5,068 bases of DNA from Chloroflexota bacterium (lineage in GTDB: Bacteria > Chloroflexota > Anaerolineae > Thermoflexales > Thermoflexaceae): NCBI GenBank assembly GCA_030550075.1, contig JAUQQB010000239.1:1-5068 (forward strand), written 5' to 3'. Below, piece after piece: positions 1 to 4,703 of this stretch (positions within the stretch are counted from its first letter, which is position 1; every line of letters starts with the position of its first letter). The notes beneath the pieces are model-generated. The model was not told the DNA's origin. It saw only the letters and a list, made by a program, of their open reading frames with translations, and ran no database searches. The translations under genes and the position numbers were made by a program.

Positions 1-100
1 CGCCTCCCTCCTCAGCCCGCGAGCCGAGGCCGATCCGGCCAAGGCAGGACACCGGTGAAAGTCCGGGGCCGACCGTATAGTCGGGATGGGAGCAGGTGGC
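1..100 (+). promoter_or_regulatory. FMN riboswitch (RFN element) aptamer, 5' end cut by the window edge
   Basis: This is the 3' part of an FMN-binding aptamer. Conserved RFN blocks are visible in the right order: AGCCCGCGAGC at about 14-24, a variable stem, the CCGGTGAAAGTCCGGGGCCGA block at about 52-72, then the run from CCGTATAGTCGGGATGGGAG to about 91. These match the conserved core of bacterial ribB/ribD leaders. The first strand of P1 and most of P2 lie outside the window. FMN binding normally stops transcription or translation of riboflavin synthesis or uptake genes. Here the first gene downstream on the same strand is a transporter permease about 630 bases away, with two intrinsic terminators between. 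That supports an off-switch acting by termination and gives the transporter its likely substrate. The family call is firm; the mechanism is inferred. Confidence 0.92.
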
Positions 101-104
101 GTTC

Positions 105-164
105 CCACAGCGCGCTGCGCGTGGCGTGAGGCCCGCCCTGAAGGTGTTTTGAAATGCCTTAGGG
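105..164 (+). other. Two leader hairpins between the FMN aptamer and its terminators
   Basis: Two short hairpins follow the aptamer. The first pairs CCAC (105-108) plus GCGC (110-113) with GCGC (117-120) plus GTGG (121-124), with A109 bulged. The second pairs 136-148 with 153-164 (CCCT with AGGG, then AAGGTGTT with AATGCCTT including two G-U pairs), with G140 bulged and a TTGA loop. Neither has a U tract, so they are not terminators. They may belong to the expression platform. GCAGG at 92-96, in the closing strand of the aptamer, could pair with CCTGC at 200-204 at the base of the first terminator, which would be an antiterminator-like contact. That is hypothetical. Confidence 0.35.
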
Positions 165-203
165 GTTGCTGGTCCATGCGCGGTCGGCGGCCTGTTTCCC
201 CTG

Positions 204-240
204 CCCCCGGAGATCGAACGACCTTCGGGGGTTTTGCTTT
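204..240 (+). terminator. Intrinsic terminator 1 of the FMN riboswitch leader
   Basis: A 9-bp stem pairs CCCCCGGAG (204-212) with CTTCGGGGG (223-231), with one G-U pair and a 10-base loop. TTTTGCTTT (232-240) follows. No plus-strand gene ends just upstream, so this is best read as the regulated terminator of the riboswitch. Confidence 0.8.
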
Positions 241-303
241 CATGCGCGCGGTGGGGAGAGCACTCTGGAACAGAACGGGTTCCAGACTGTATCCGGATTT
301 CCT

Positions 304-338
304 GCCCCGAGGGTTCGTGGACCTTCGGGGCTTTTTAT
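304..338 (+). terminator. Intrinsic terminator 2, in tandem with the first
   Basis: A 10-bp stem pairs GCCCCGAGGG (304-313) with CCTTCGGGGC (322-331), with one G-U pair and an 8-base loop. A U tract TTTTTATT follows. It shares the ACCTTCGGGG block of terminator 1, 100 bases away, which suggests a duplicated or convergent terminator. No gene lies between the two. Confidence 0.85.
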
Positions 339-341
339 TGA

Positions 342-483
342 ACCCTATCGTAACTATTCAGCCGGGCCACATTCCGTTCAGAGCTCCCGCGAAGCGGCGG
401 AAGGGCCCTAAAAGCCCCCAGGAGGAAACCGCCTATATCCGTATGAGCATTGCGGGAGAACGGCTGAATCGTTACACCCTATC
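342..483. repeat. 8-bp direct repeat flanking the MITE (target-site duplication)
   Basis: ACCCTATC occurs at 342-349 and 476-483, directly against the outer base of each terminal inverted repeat. The empty site before insertion would have had a single copy. Confidence 0.75.
350..475. mobile_element. Putative MITE, 126 bp, IS66-like ends
   Basis: The element is bounded by 15-bp terminal inverted repeats: GTAACTATTCAGCCG (350-364), and GTAACGATTCAGCCG read on the other strand from 475 to 461. They differ at one position. The perfect 8-bp repeat ACCCTATC abuts both ends (342-349 and 476-483), as expected for a target-site duplication. Ends starting GTAA with an 8-bp duplication are typical of the IS66 family, so this is probably a non-autonomous IS66-type derivative mobilised by a transposase elsewhere. 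It is far too small to encode a transposase. Inside is a second inverted repeat, CTCCCGC (384-390) with GCGGGAG (452-458), so a transcript could fold into a long branched hairpin. It lies in the leader between the riboswitch terminators and ribX. The boundaries are seen directly; the family is inferred. Confidence 0.75.
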
Positions 484-537
484 TTGCCAAAGTAACAATT
501 CGGAAGCCAAGCGGGTGCTTTATCGAGAAAGTGGAAG

Positions 538-572
538 CCCCTCCCCACGGCCCGAAAGGCCGTGGGGAGGGG
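538..572. repeat. Perfect 15-bp GC-rich hairpin in the ribX leader
   Basis: CCCCTCCCCACGGCC (538-552) pairs perfectly with 558-572 around a 5-base loop, CGAAA. On the plus strand it is followed by an A-rich stretch (574-585) rather than U's. On the minus strand it is followed by CTTCCAC. It is therefore not a standard terminator in either direction. It could be an interspersed palindromic (REP-like) unit, an mRNA-stabilising stem, or a processing site. No coding sense was found here. Confidence 0.6.
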
Positions 573-664
573 GAAGAAAAATATTTCAGGGCGGGGGCTC
601 GCTCTCAGCATCCATCGCTTCCAGGCATTTCTTTCGTACTGCAAGACTCCATACTCGTCCAATC

Positions 665-720
665 GAACGCCCTGCGTTCTGGATCCCGGGGCGTTCCCTA
701 ATCCGCATCCCAGAGGGAAG
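665..720 (+). promoter_or_regulatory. ribX: Alternative hairpins leading into the ribX ribosome binding site
   Basis: GAACGC (665-670) can pair with GCGTTC at 674-679 (3-base loop). Extended to GAACGCCC (665-672), it can instead pair with GGGCGTTC at 689-696. The second pairing overlaps TTCCCT (694-699), which is complementary to AGGGAA (714-719) inside the GAGGGAAG Shine-Dalgarno stretch (713-720). The pairings are mutually exclusive and could expose or hide the ribX start. Stems are short (6-8 bp), so this may be chance. Confidence 0.3.
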
Positions 721-726
721 CCGAAC

Positions 727-1503
727 ATGACCGGAAAGGCAACCGGATGGCGTATCCGAGCTCGAAGTTCGGTCTGGCTGCCCCGCATGGGGGCTGCGTT
801 CCTCTTCATCCTCATCTGGAGCTTGATGGTTCGCCTGGGGGATTACCCGCCGTTCATTCTGCCGGGGCCGGAGCGAGTGGCGGCCCGGCTGTGGGCGCTG
901 GCGGTCGAAGGAGCGCTCTGGCGCCACTGGTGGGCAACGGCCGTCGAGGTGGGGCTGGGCCTGAGCTTGGGGGTTATCGTGGGCCTGATCCTCGCTTATC
1001 CCCTGGCCCACTGGCGGCCCTTCGAGCGGCTGGTGGCCCCGTATCTGGTGGCCTCCCAGGCGGTGCCCATTGTGGCGGTCGCGCCGCTGCTGATCATCTG
1101 GTTCGGCCCCGGGCTGCTGGCCCGGGTCCTGGTCAGCGCCCTCATCGCCTTCTTCCCGGTCCTCATCGCGGCCATCGCCGGCTTCCGCCAGGTGCCCCCA
1201 GAGTGGCGGGAACTGTTCCGCAGCCTTCAGGCCACGCGGTGGCAGACCTTCTGGAAGCTGGAGTGGCCCGCCGCCCTCCCGGTGATCTTCGGGGGACTCA
1301 AAATCGGCGCGACCCTCTCGGTGATCGGGGCGTTCGTGGGCGAGCTGATCAGCGCCGACCGGGGGATCGGCTTCCTGATCAAGCAGGGTCAGGGGCTCTA
1401 TGACACCTCCCTGGTGTTCGGGGGGATCCTGCTCCTGGCCTCCCAGGCCCTGTTGCTATATGGGGCGATCTCCGCCCTGGAACATCGCCGGGTGCGATTG
1501 TAG
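727..1503 (+). CDS. ribX: ABC transporter permease, probable riboflavin importer subunit RibX
   Basis: A 258-residue inner-membrane permease of the SsuC/TauC/ThiX (NitT/TauT-type) family, which forms the transmembrane channel of an ABC importer. About six hydrophobic segments are visible: roughly residues 21-36, 72-94, 104-126, 131-152, 187-207 and 228-249. The cytoplasmic EAA-type coupling loop sits at about 160-190 (EWRELFRSLQATRW, then KLEWPAALP); it binds the ATPase. Length is normal for the family. The ATG at 727 is preferred because a GAGGGAAG site lies at 713-720 and the hydrophobic N-terminus follows soon after. The frame stays open upstream to 562, but that extension crosses the 538-572 hairpin and looks non-coding. 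It is the first gene of a three-gene operon downstream of an FMN riboswitch, which points to riboflavin rather than taurine, nitrate or thiamine precursors. The fold is certain; the substrate is inferred. Confidence 0.88.
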   Translation: MTGKATGWRIRARSSVWLPRMGAAFLFILIWSLMVRLGDYPPFILPGPERVAARLWALAVEGALWRHWWATAVEVGLGLSLGVIVGLILAYPLAHWRPFERLVAPYLVASQAVPIVAVAPLLIIWFGPGLLARVLVSALIAFFPVLIAAIAGFRQVPPEWRELFRSLQATRWQTFWKLEWPAALPVIFGGLKIGATLSVIGAFVGELISADRGIGFLIKQGQGLYDTSLVFGGILLLASQALLLYGAISALEHRRVRL

Positions 1504-1527
1504 GACAACTGCAAGCAGTTGTCCTAC
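1500..1527 (+). repeat. Perfect 12-bp palindromic hairpin overlapping the ribX stop codon
   Basis: GTAGGACAACTG (1500-1511) pairs perfectly with CAGTTGTCCTAC (1516-1527) around a CAAG loop. The TAG stop of ribX (1501-1503) lies inside the first arm. Two further pairs (1499 with 1528, 1498 with 1529) are possible. No U tract follows, so it is not a classic terminator. It may set the ribX/ribY expression ratio by protecting or cleaving the mRNA, or be a dispersed palindromic repeat that captured the stop codon. Confidence 0.7.
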
Positions 1528-1557
1528 GAACAAATTCCTGCAGTCAGGAGGAGGCCC

Positions 1558-2568
1558 ATGCGTGATCATCGCATCCTCTCTGGTTTGCTCCTTGTCGCCC
1601 TAACAGCCTGCCAGGTTCTTTCCGGCTCACGGGGGCCGGCCACCCCCACCCCAATCCGCCTGCCCATGGGGTATATCGCCAACGTTCAGTTCGCTCCCTT
1701 CTATGTGGCGGTTGAGAAAGGTTATTTCGCTCAGGAAGGGATCGAGCTTTCCTTCGATTACAGCTTTGAGACCAACGGGGTGCAGCTGGTGGGGGCGGGG
1801 CAACTGCCCTTCGCCCTGGTGAGCGGCGAACAGGTGCCCCTCGCTCGAGCGCAGGGATTGCCCGTGGTGATGGTCGCCCAGTGGTATCAGCGGTATCCGA
1901 TCGCCGTCTTCGCCCTGGCGGAGAGAGGGATCCGGACCCCTCAGGATCTGCGGGGCCGGAAAGTGGGGCTCCCCGGGTTCTTCGGGGCTTCGTATGTGGG
2001 GTTCAAGGCGCTCCTCTACGCCTCCGGCCTGCGCGATGAGGAGGTAGAAGCGGTGGATTTGGGAGGTTTCACCCAGGTGGCGGCCGTGAAGGAAGGCAGG
2101 GTGGATGCGGCGGTGGGTTACATCAACAACGAGCCGCTGGTGCTGCGGCGGGCGGGCCTCGCTGTAAACGTTATTGATGTGGCGGATCACACCGCCCTGG
2201 TCGGCAACGGCCTCCTCACGAACGAGCGGACGATCCGGGATCAGCCCGACCTGGTGCGGCGGTTCCTGCGGGCGTTCCTGCGAGGGCTGCGGGATACGTT
2301 GCGGAACCCCAGGGAGGCCTTTGAGATCAGCAAGAAATACGTGGAGGGGTTGAGCGGCGAGAACGAGGCGGCCCAGTGGGAGGTGTTGCAGGCCACGCTG
2401 CCGTTGTGGCAGGCGGAGATGCCGGGCCGCTCGGATCTTCAGGCATGGCAAGAAATGGTTGCCGTGCTCATGCGGATGGATCAACTGAAGGAACCCGGGG
2501 ACATCCCGGCGATGTTCACCAATGCTTTCGTGGAAGAACTCTGGCCCCAGGTGGAGCGAGGGCGATGA
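1558..2568 (+). CDS. ribY: ABC transporter substrate-binding lipoprotein, probable riboflavin-binding RibY
   Basis: A 336-residue solute-binding protein of the NMT1/THI5-like (ThiY/SsuA/TauA) family. It should capture the ligand outside the membrane and deliver it to RibX. The N-terminus (MRDHRILSGLLLVALTAC) is a lipoprotein signal with lipobox LTAC, so Cys18 would be lipid-anchored. The periplasmic-binding fold follows, from about residue 33 (IRLPMGYIANVQFAPFYVA) to about 265. Typical segments include EKGYFAQEGIEL (53-64), the LRGRKVGLPG stretch (131-140) and RVDAAVGYINNEP (181-193). The ATG at 1558 is chosen over a TTG at 1519 because a strong AGGAGG lies at 1548-1553 and the lipobox is correctly spaced. 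That site partly overlaps a 5-bp hairpin (TCCTG 1536-1540 with CAGGA 1545-1549). It lies 54 bases after ribX and overlaps the ATPase by ATGA. The CCCFC motif of yeast THI5 enzymes is absent, which fits transport rather than synthesis. Riboflavin as ligand rests on the upstream FMN aptamer. Confidence 0.88.
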   Translation: MRDHRILSGLLLVALTACQVLSGSRGPATPTPIRLPMGYIANVQFAPFYVAVEKGYFAQEGIELSFDYSFETNGVQLVGAGQLPFALVSGEQVPLARAQGLPVVMVAQWYQRYPIAVFALAERGIRTPQDLRGRKVGLPGFFGASYVGFKALLYASGLRDEEVEAVDLGGFTQVAAVKEGRVDAAVGYINNEPLVLRRAGLAVNVIDVADHTALVGNGLLTNERTIRDQPDLVRRFLRAFLRGLRDTLRNPREAFEISKKYVEGLSGENEAAQWEVLQATLPLWQAEMPGRSDLQAWQEMVAVLMRMDQLKEPGDIPAMFTNAFVEELWPQVERGR

Positions 2569-3335
2569 CTGCTCAACCGGTCCTGTCCGCCTGCCGGATC
2601 ACCCATATCTACCGCACGCCTCGGGGGGAGGTCCAGGCCCTGCGGGAGGTCTCGCTCGCGTTGCGGCGAGGGGAGTTCGTTTGCCTCGTGGGGCCTTCCG
2701 GGTGTGGAAAGACCACCCTGTTGCGTATCCTGGCGGGCCTGCTGCATCCCACCCGAGGGGAGATCCGGCTGGGGGATCAGCCCTTGCAGGGGCCGGATCG
2801 GCAAATTGGGATCGTGTTCCAGAAGGATTCGTTGCTGCCGTGGCGGTCCGCGATAGAGAACGTGCGGCTGCCGCTGGAGCTGAGTGGCTGGCCCAGGCTG
2901 GAGGCGGCGCGCCGGGCGCAGGCGCTGCTGGAACAGGTGGGGCTGCAGGGCTTCGAGCACGCCTATCCCCGGGAGCTTTCCGGAGGAATGCAGCAGCGGG
3001 TGGCCCTGGCCCGGGCCATGGCGGCCGATCCGGAGATCCTGCTCCTGGATGAGCCCTTCGCCACCTTAGATGCCATCACTCGGGAGCGCTTGAACGAGGC
3101 GCTCGTGGAACTGTGGGAACGACAGCGCAAGACCGTGCTGATGGTTACGCATGACGTCCATGAAGCCGCCTGGCTGGCGGACCGCGTCCTGGTGATGAGC
3201 CCGCGGCCGGGGACCATCGTCGCTGAGATTCAGATTCCATTCCCTCGCCCCCGTGGCGCGGATCGCTGGTCCCATCCGGCCTTCCTCCAGACCGTCTGGG
3301 CCATCCGCCAGGCGCTGGGGAATGAAGGGGGATAG
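2565..3335 (+). CDS. ABC transporter ATP-binding protein of the riboflavin-type importer
   Basis: A 256-residue cytoplasmic ATPase of the SsuB/TauB/ThiZ type, which powers the RibX/RibY importer. All motifs are intact: Walker A GPSGCGKTT (43-51), Q-loop glutamine 86 in VFQKDSLLPW, signature LSGGMQQ (138-144), Walker B ILLLDEP (158-164) with catalytic Glu163, D-loop TLD (167-169) and switch His196 in VTHDVHEA. The MSPRPGTIVAEI stretch (211-222) is typical of this subfamily. The start is ATG at 2565, whose ATGA overlaps the ribY stop, implying translational coupling; GGAG at 2553-2556 serves as its site. The frame is open upstream inside ribY but that part is a shadow. No regulatory C-terminal extension is present. 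Function as an importer ATPase is certain; specificity comes from its partners. I give no symbol because no settled name for this subunit is known to me. Confidence 0.92.
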   Translation: MTAQPVLSACRITHIYRTPRGEVQALREVSLALRRGEFVCLVGPSGCGKTTLLRILAGLLHPTRGEIRLGDQPLQGPDRQIGIVFQKDSLLPWRSAIENVRLPLELSGWPRLEAARRAQALLEQVGLQGFEHAYPRELSGGMQQRVALARAMAADPEILLLDEPFATLDAITRERLNEALVELWERQRKTVLMVTHDVHEAAWLADRVLVMSPRPGTIVAEIQIPFPRPRGADRWSHPAFLQTVWAIRQALGNEGG

Positions 3336-3372
3336 GCCTTTGTAGGAGAATTTCCGCTTCTCCGGAAGGTTT

Positions 3373-3411
3373 CCGGCCGGGCAGGGCCCCTTTGGGGGCC
3401 CTGCCAGCCGG
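3373..3411. terminator. Strong hairpin terminator between convergent genes
   Basis: An 11-bp perfect stem, GGCAGGGCCCC (3380-3390) with GGGGCCCTGCC (3395-3405), sits on a TTTG loop. An outer 5-bp extension (CCGGC 3373-3377 with GCCGG 3407-3411) closes it. It lies between the ATPase stop (3335) and the stop of the convergent PhnD-like gene (3413), so it probably ends both transcripts. The U tract is weak on both sides (TTCATTC on plus). A small hairpin at 3345-3363 (GGAGAA with TTCTCC) precedes it. Confidence 0.75.
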
Positions 3412-3412
3412 T

Positions 3413-4336
3413 TCATTCGCCCCCTGCAATCGCCGCCTCCAGGCGACGCACCTCATCATACCAGGCGTCCTCTCCGGCCACAAAGCGCTCCACGCCGATT
3501 GCCTGGAGCGCTTTCATTCCCTCTGGATCCTGGTGGGCGGTCAGTAAGAGGTCCCGGATCCGCACCCGGAGATTGGGGGCAAGCGTGGGGGCCGCCACCA
3601 CCGGGGGCGCGCCGAACTCTGGGGAGCGCGCGATCACCCGCACCTTCTCCGCCAGCTCCGGCTCTCGCTCCAGCAGGAACTGGAAGACCAGGCTGTCGAC
3701 CGCGGCGCCATCCGCCAGCCCCTGGGCGACTGCATGGATCGCTCGATCATGGCCATAGGTGAAGAACGTTCGCCGGAAGAAGCTCTCCGGCGTCTCCCCT
3801 AACTGATGCACCAGATATCGCGGATAGAGGTATCCGGTGTTGGAAAGGGGATCCACAAAGGCGAAGGTGCGGTTCCGCAGATCGGCCATCGTCTGGATCG
3901 GGAGATCCGCCCGCACGATGACCCACGATTGATAAGTCGGCTTCCCGTTCACCACCGGCACCGCCAGCAGCGAGAAGCCATGCTCCCGCCGGCCGATCAC
4001 ATAGGCCCATGTGCAGACGAAGGCGATATCCACCTCCCCTCGGGCGATGGCGGCGTTCATGGCTGCGTAATCCCGGCGCTGCACCATCTCCACCGGCCGG
4101 CCCAGGCGATGGGCGAGATAGTCGATCAGGGCCTGGTAGGCTTCGGCGGAGCTCTGCGGGGAGAGGACGGCCGCGATGCCAACCCGCAACGGGATCACTT
4201 CCGTGCGTTGAGGTTGCCGGATCGGCACCCGCTGGTTGAAATCCACATAAGGCAACGGCTCGGAGGCCCGCTGGCACGCGGTCAGACCCAGGACCATGAT
4301 GAAGATCCCCAGAGGATAGAGCTTTCGAACACCCAT
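3413..4336 (-). CDS. PhnD-like phosphate/phosphonate-family substrate-binding lipoprotein
   Basis: A 307-residue solute-binding protein of the PhnD-like family (phosphate/phosphite/phosphonate-type periplasmic binding proteins). The N-terminus MGVRKLYPLGIFIMVLGLTAC is a lipoprotein signal with lipobox LTAC and lipidated Cys21. Family features in order are SPQSSAEAYQALIDYLAHRLGRP (about 59-81), MNAAIARGEVDIAFVCTWAYV (93-113), the FVDPLSNTGYLYPRYLV stretch (160-176), and FFTYGHDRAIHAVAQGLADGAAVDS (191-215), which holds the usual HD-x-AI-x-AV-x-G segment. The ATG at 4336 is chosen because an AGGAGG site lies 6 bases upstream on this strand; an open extension to 4507 lacks these features. It is convergent with the riboflavin-type operon and divergent from an M23 peptidase. 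No permease or ATPase is beside it, so it may use a distant transporter or feed a signalling protein. The ligand is unknown; this family also covers non-phosphonate ligands. Confidence 0.85.
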   Translation of the reverse strand: MGVRKLYPLGIFIMVLGLTACQRASEPLPYVDFNQRVPIRQPQRTEVIPLRVGIAAVLSPQSSAEAYQALIDYLAHRLGRPVEMVQRRDYAAMNAAIARGEVDIAFVCTWAYVIGRREHGFSLLAVPVVNGKPTYQSWVIVRADLPIQTMADLRNRTFAFVDPLSNTGYLYPRYLVHQLGETPESFFRRTFFTYGHDRAIHAVAQGLADGAAVDSLVFQFLLEREPELAEKVRVIARSPEFGAPPVVAAPTLAPNLRVRIRDLLLTAHQDPEGMKALQAIGVERFVAGEDAWYDEVRRLEAAIAGGE

Positions 4337-4366
4337 CCAGGGCCTCCTGTTTCCAAAACGAAGATC

Positions 4367-4430
4367 TTTGGGATGTCGGGGGCCGGGGGCTAAGGGTCCC
4401 CCAACCCAGAATCCCAAACCCCGAAGACCC
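4367..4430 (-). promoter_or_regulatory. Structured leader of the PhnD-like gene: long hairpin overlapping a G-quadruplex motif
   Basis: Read on the minus strand, TTTGGGAT (4418-4411) pairs with ATCCCAAA (4374-4367), and GGGTTGGGGG (4407-4398) pairs with CCCCCGGCCC (4389-4380) around an 8-base loop. Two positions of the inner stem are G-U pairs only on the minus strand and would be C/A mismatches on plus, which favours an RNA read toward the PhnD-like gene. The 5' side of the stem also lies in five G runs (4430-4398, spacers 5, 3, 5 and 2 bases), meeting the G3+N1-7 quadruplex rule. The plus strand carries its own four G runs at 4370-4396. The structure ends about 20 bases before the Shine-Dalgarno site. 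Confidence 0.5.
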
Positions 4431-4505
4431 AAGGAAAACAGCGGGCCGGTTCTCAGAATTCCCTCAGCGTTTTGAGGTACAGTTACTCTGTTGCAAGCAG
4501 AAGTC

Positions 4506-4514
4506 ATTATCCCA
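4506..4514 (-). promoter_or_regulatory. Candidate extended -10 promoter for the PhnD-like gene
   Basis: On the minus strand TGGGATAAT matches an extended -10 (TGn plus GATAAT, 5 of 6 to TATAAT). No convincing -35 is seen 17 bases upstream. It would give a leader of about 160 bases containing the 4367-4430 structure. Confidence 0.3.
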
Positions 4515-4534
4515 ACTCATCATGACTACTTTTT

Positions 4535-4583
4535 GATTCTGTGAGGGATGGGCCGCGTACGTGGCCCACCCCTCACAGGAATC
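4535..4583. repeat. Large inverted repeat in the divergent intergenic region
   Basis: The arms CTGTGAGGG-A-TGGGCC (4539-4554) and GGCCCA-C-CCCTCACAG (4563-4578) pair with one mismatch around an 8-base loop, GCGTACGT. The flanks GATTC (4535-4539) and GAATC (4579-4583) extend it with one bulged G. The A/C mismatch on plus becomes a G-U pair in minus-strand RNA. No U tract follows on either strand, so an operator or a dispersed palindrome is more likely than a terminator. It lies between the divergent PhnD-like and M23 genes. Confidence 0.55.
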
Positions 4584-4590
4584 CTTTAAA

Positions 4591-4634
4591 TCATTCTACT
4601 CCCTCTCCACGGTAGCAGAACCCGGGTAGAATGA
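4591..4634. repeat. 9-bp inverted repeat upstream of the M23 peptidase gene
   Basis: TCATTCTAC (4591-4599) and GTAGAATGA (4626-4634) are perfect inverted copies separated by 26 bases. The right arm contains TAGAAT (4627-4632), a possible -10 for the peptidase gene about 70 bases downstream, though no -35 is seen. A dimeric regulator site is possible. The rest of the 4584-4703 stretch holds no recognisable gene. Confidence 0.35.
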
Positions 4635-4703
4635 ATTCGGGATGGGCGGCGAAGCGGCCCGCCTGGCTGCACTGAACCCTACGAGCGAAGGAGGATGGCT
4701 TGC

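Noticed and set aside
1..100. A TPP or cobalamin riboswitch
   Set aside because: The binding-protein family includes thiamine-precursor carriers, so TPP was considered. The CTGAGA and thi-box core is absent, and the blocks match RFN instead.
342..572. A CRISPR array or degraded transposase
   Set aside because: There is no regular repeat-spacer series and no transposase-like reading frame. The repeats are one inverted pair and one flanking direct pair.
628..655. A sigma-70 promoter before ribX (TTTCTT with CATACT)
   Set aside because: Both boxes match the consensus poorly, so it cannot be supported from sequence alone.
562..726. An extended N-terminus for the permease
   Set aside because: It would start inside the 15-bp hairpin and has no membrane or family features. 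The ATG at 727 has its own ribosome binding site.
86..730. A long plus-strand open frame over the riboswitch leader
   Set aside because: It runs through the aptamer, both terminators and the MITE, and resembles no protein family I know. GC-rich DNA often leaves such frames open.
1519..1557. A TTG start for ribY 13 codons upstream
   Set aside because: It lies in the palindromic hairpin. The ATG at 1558 has AGGAGG and a proper lipoprotein signal.
1627..2484. A 285-codon open frame on the minus strand inside ribY
   Set aside because: It is a shadow of ribY, whose lipobox and binding-protein motifs are clear on the other strand. Its translation is rich in P, H and R with no recognisable domain.
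4695..4703. An earlier ATG for the M23 gene
   Set aside because: It directly touches the AGGAGG site, leaving no spacing. ATG 4704 has 9 bases.
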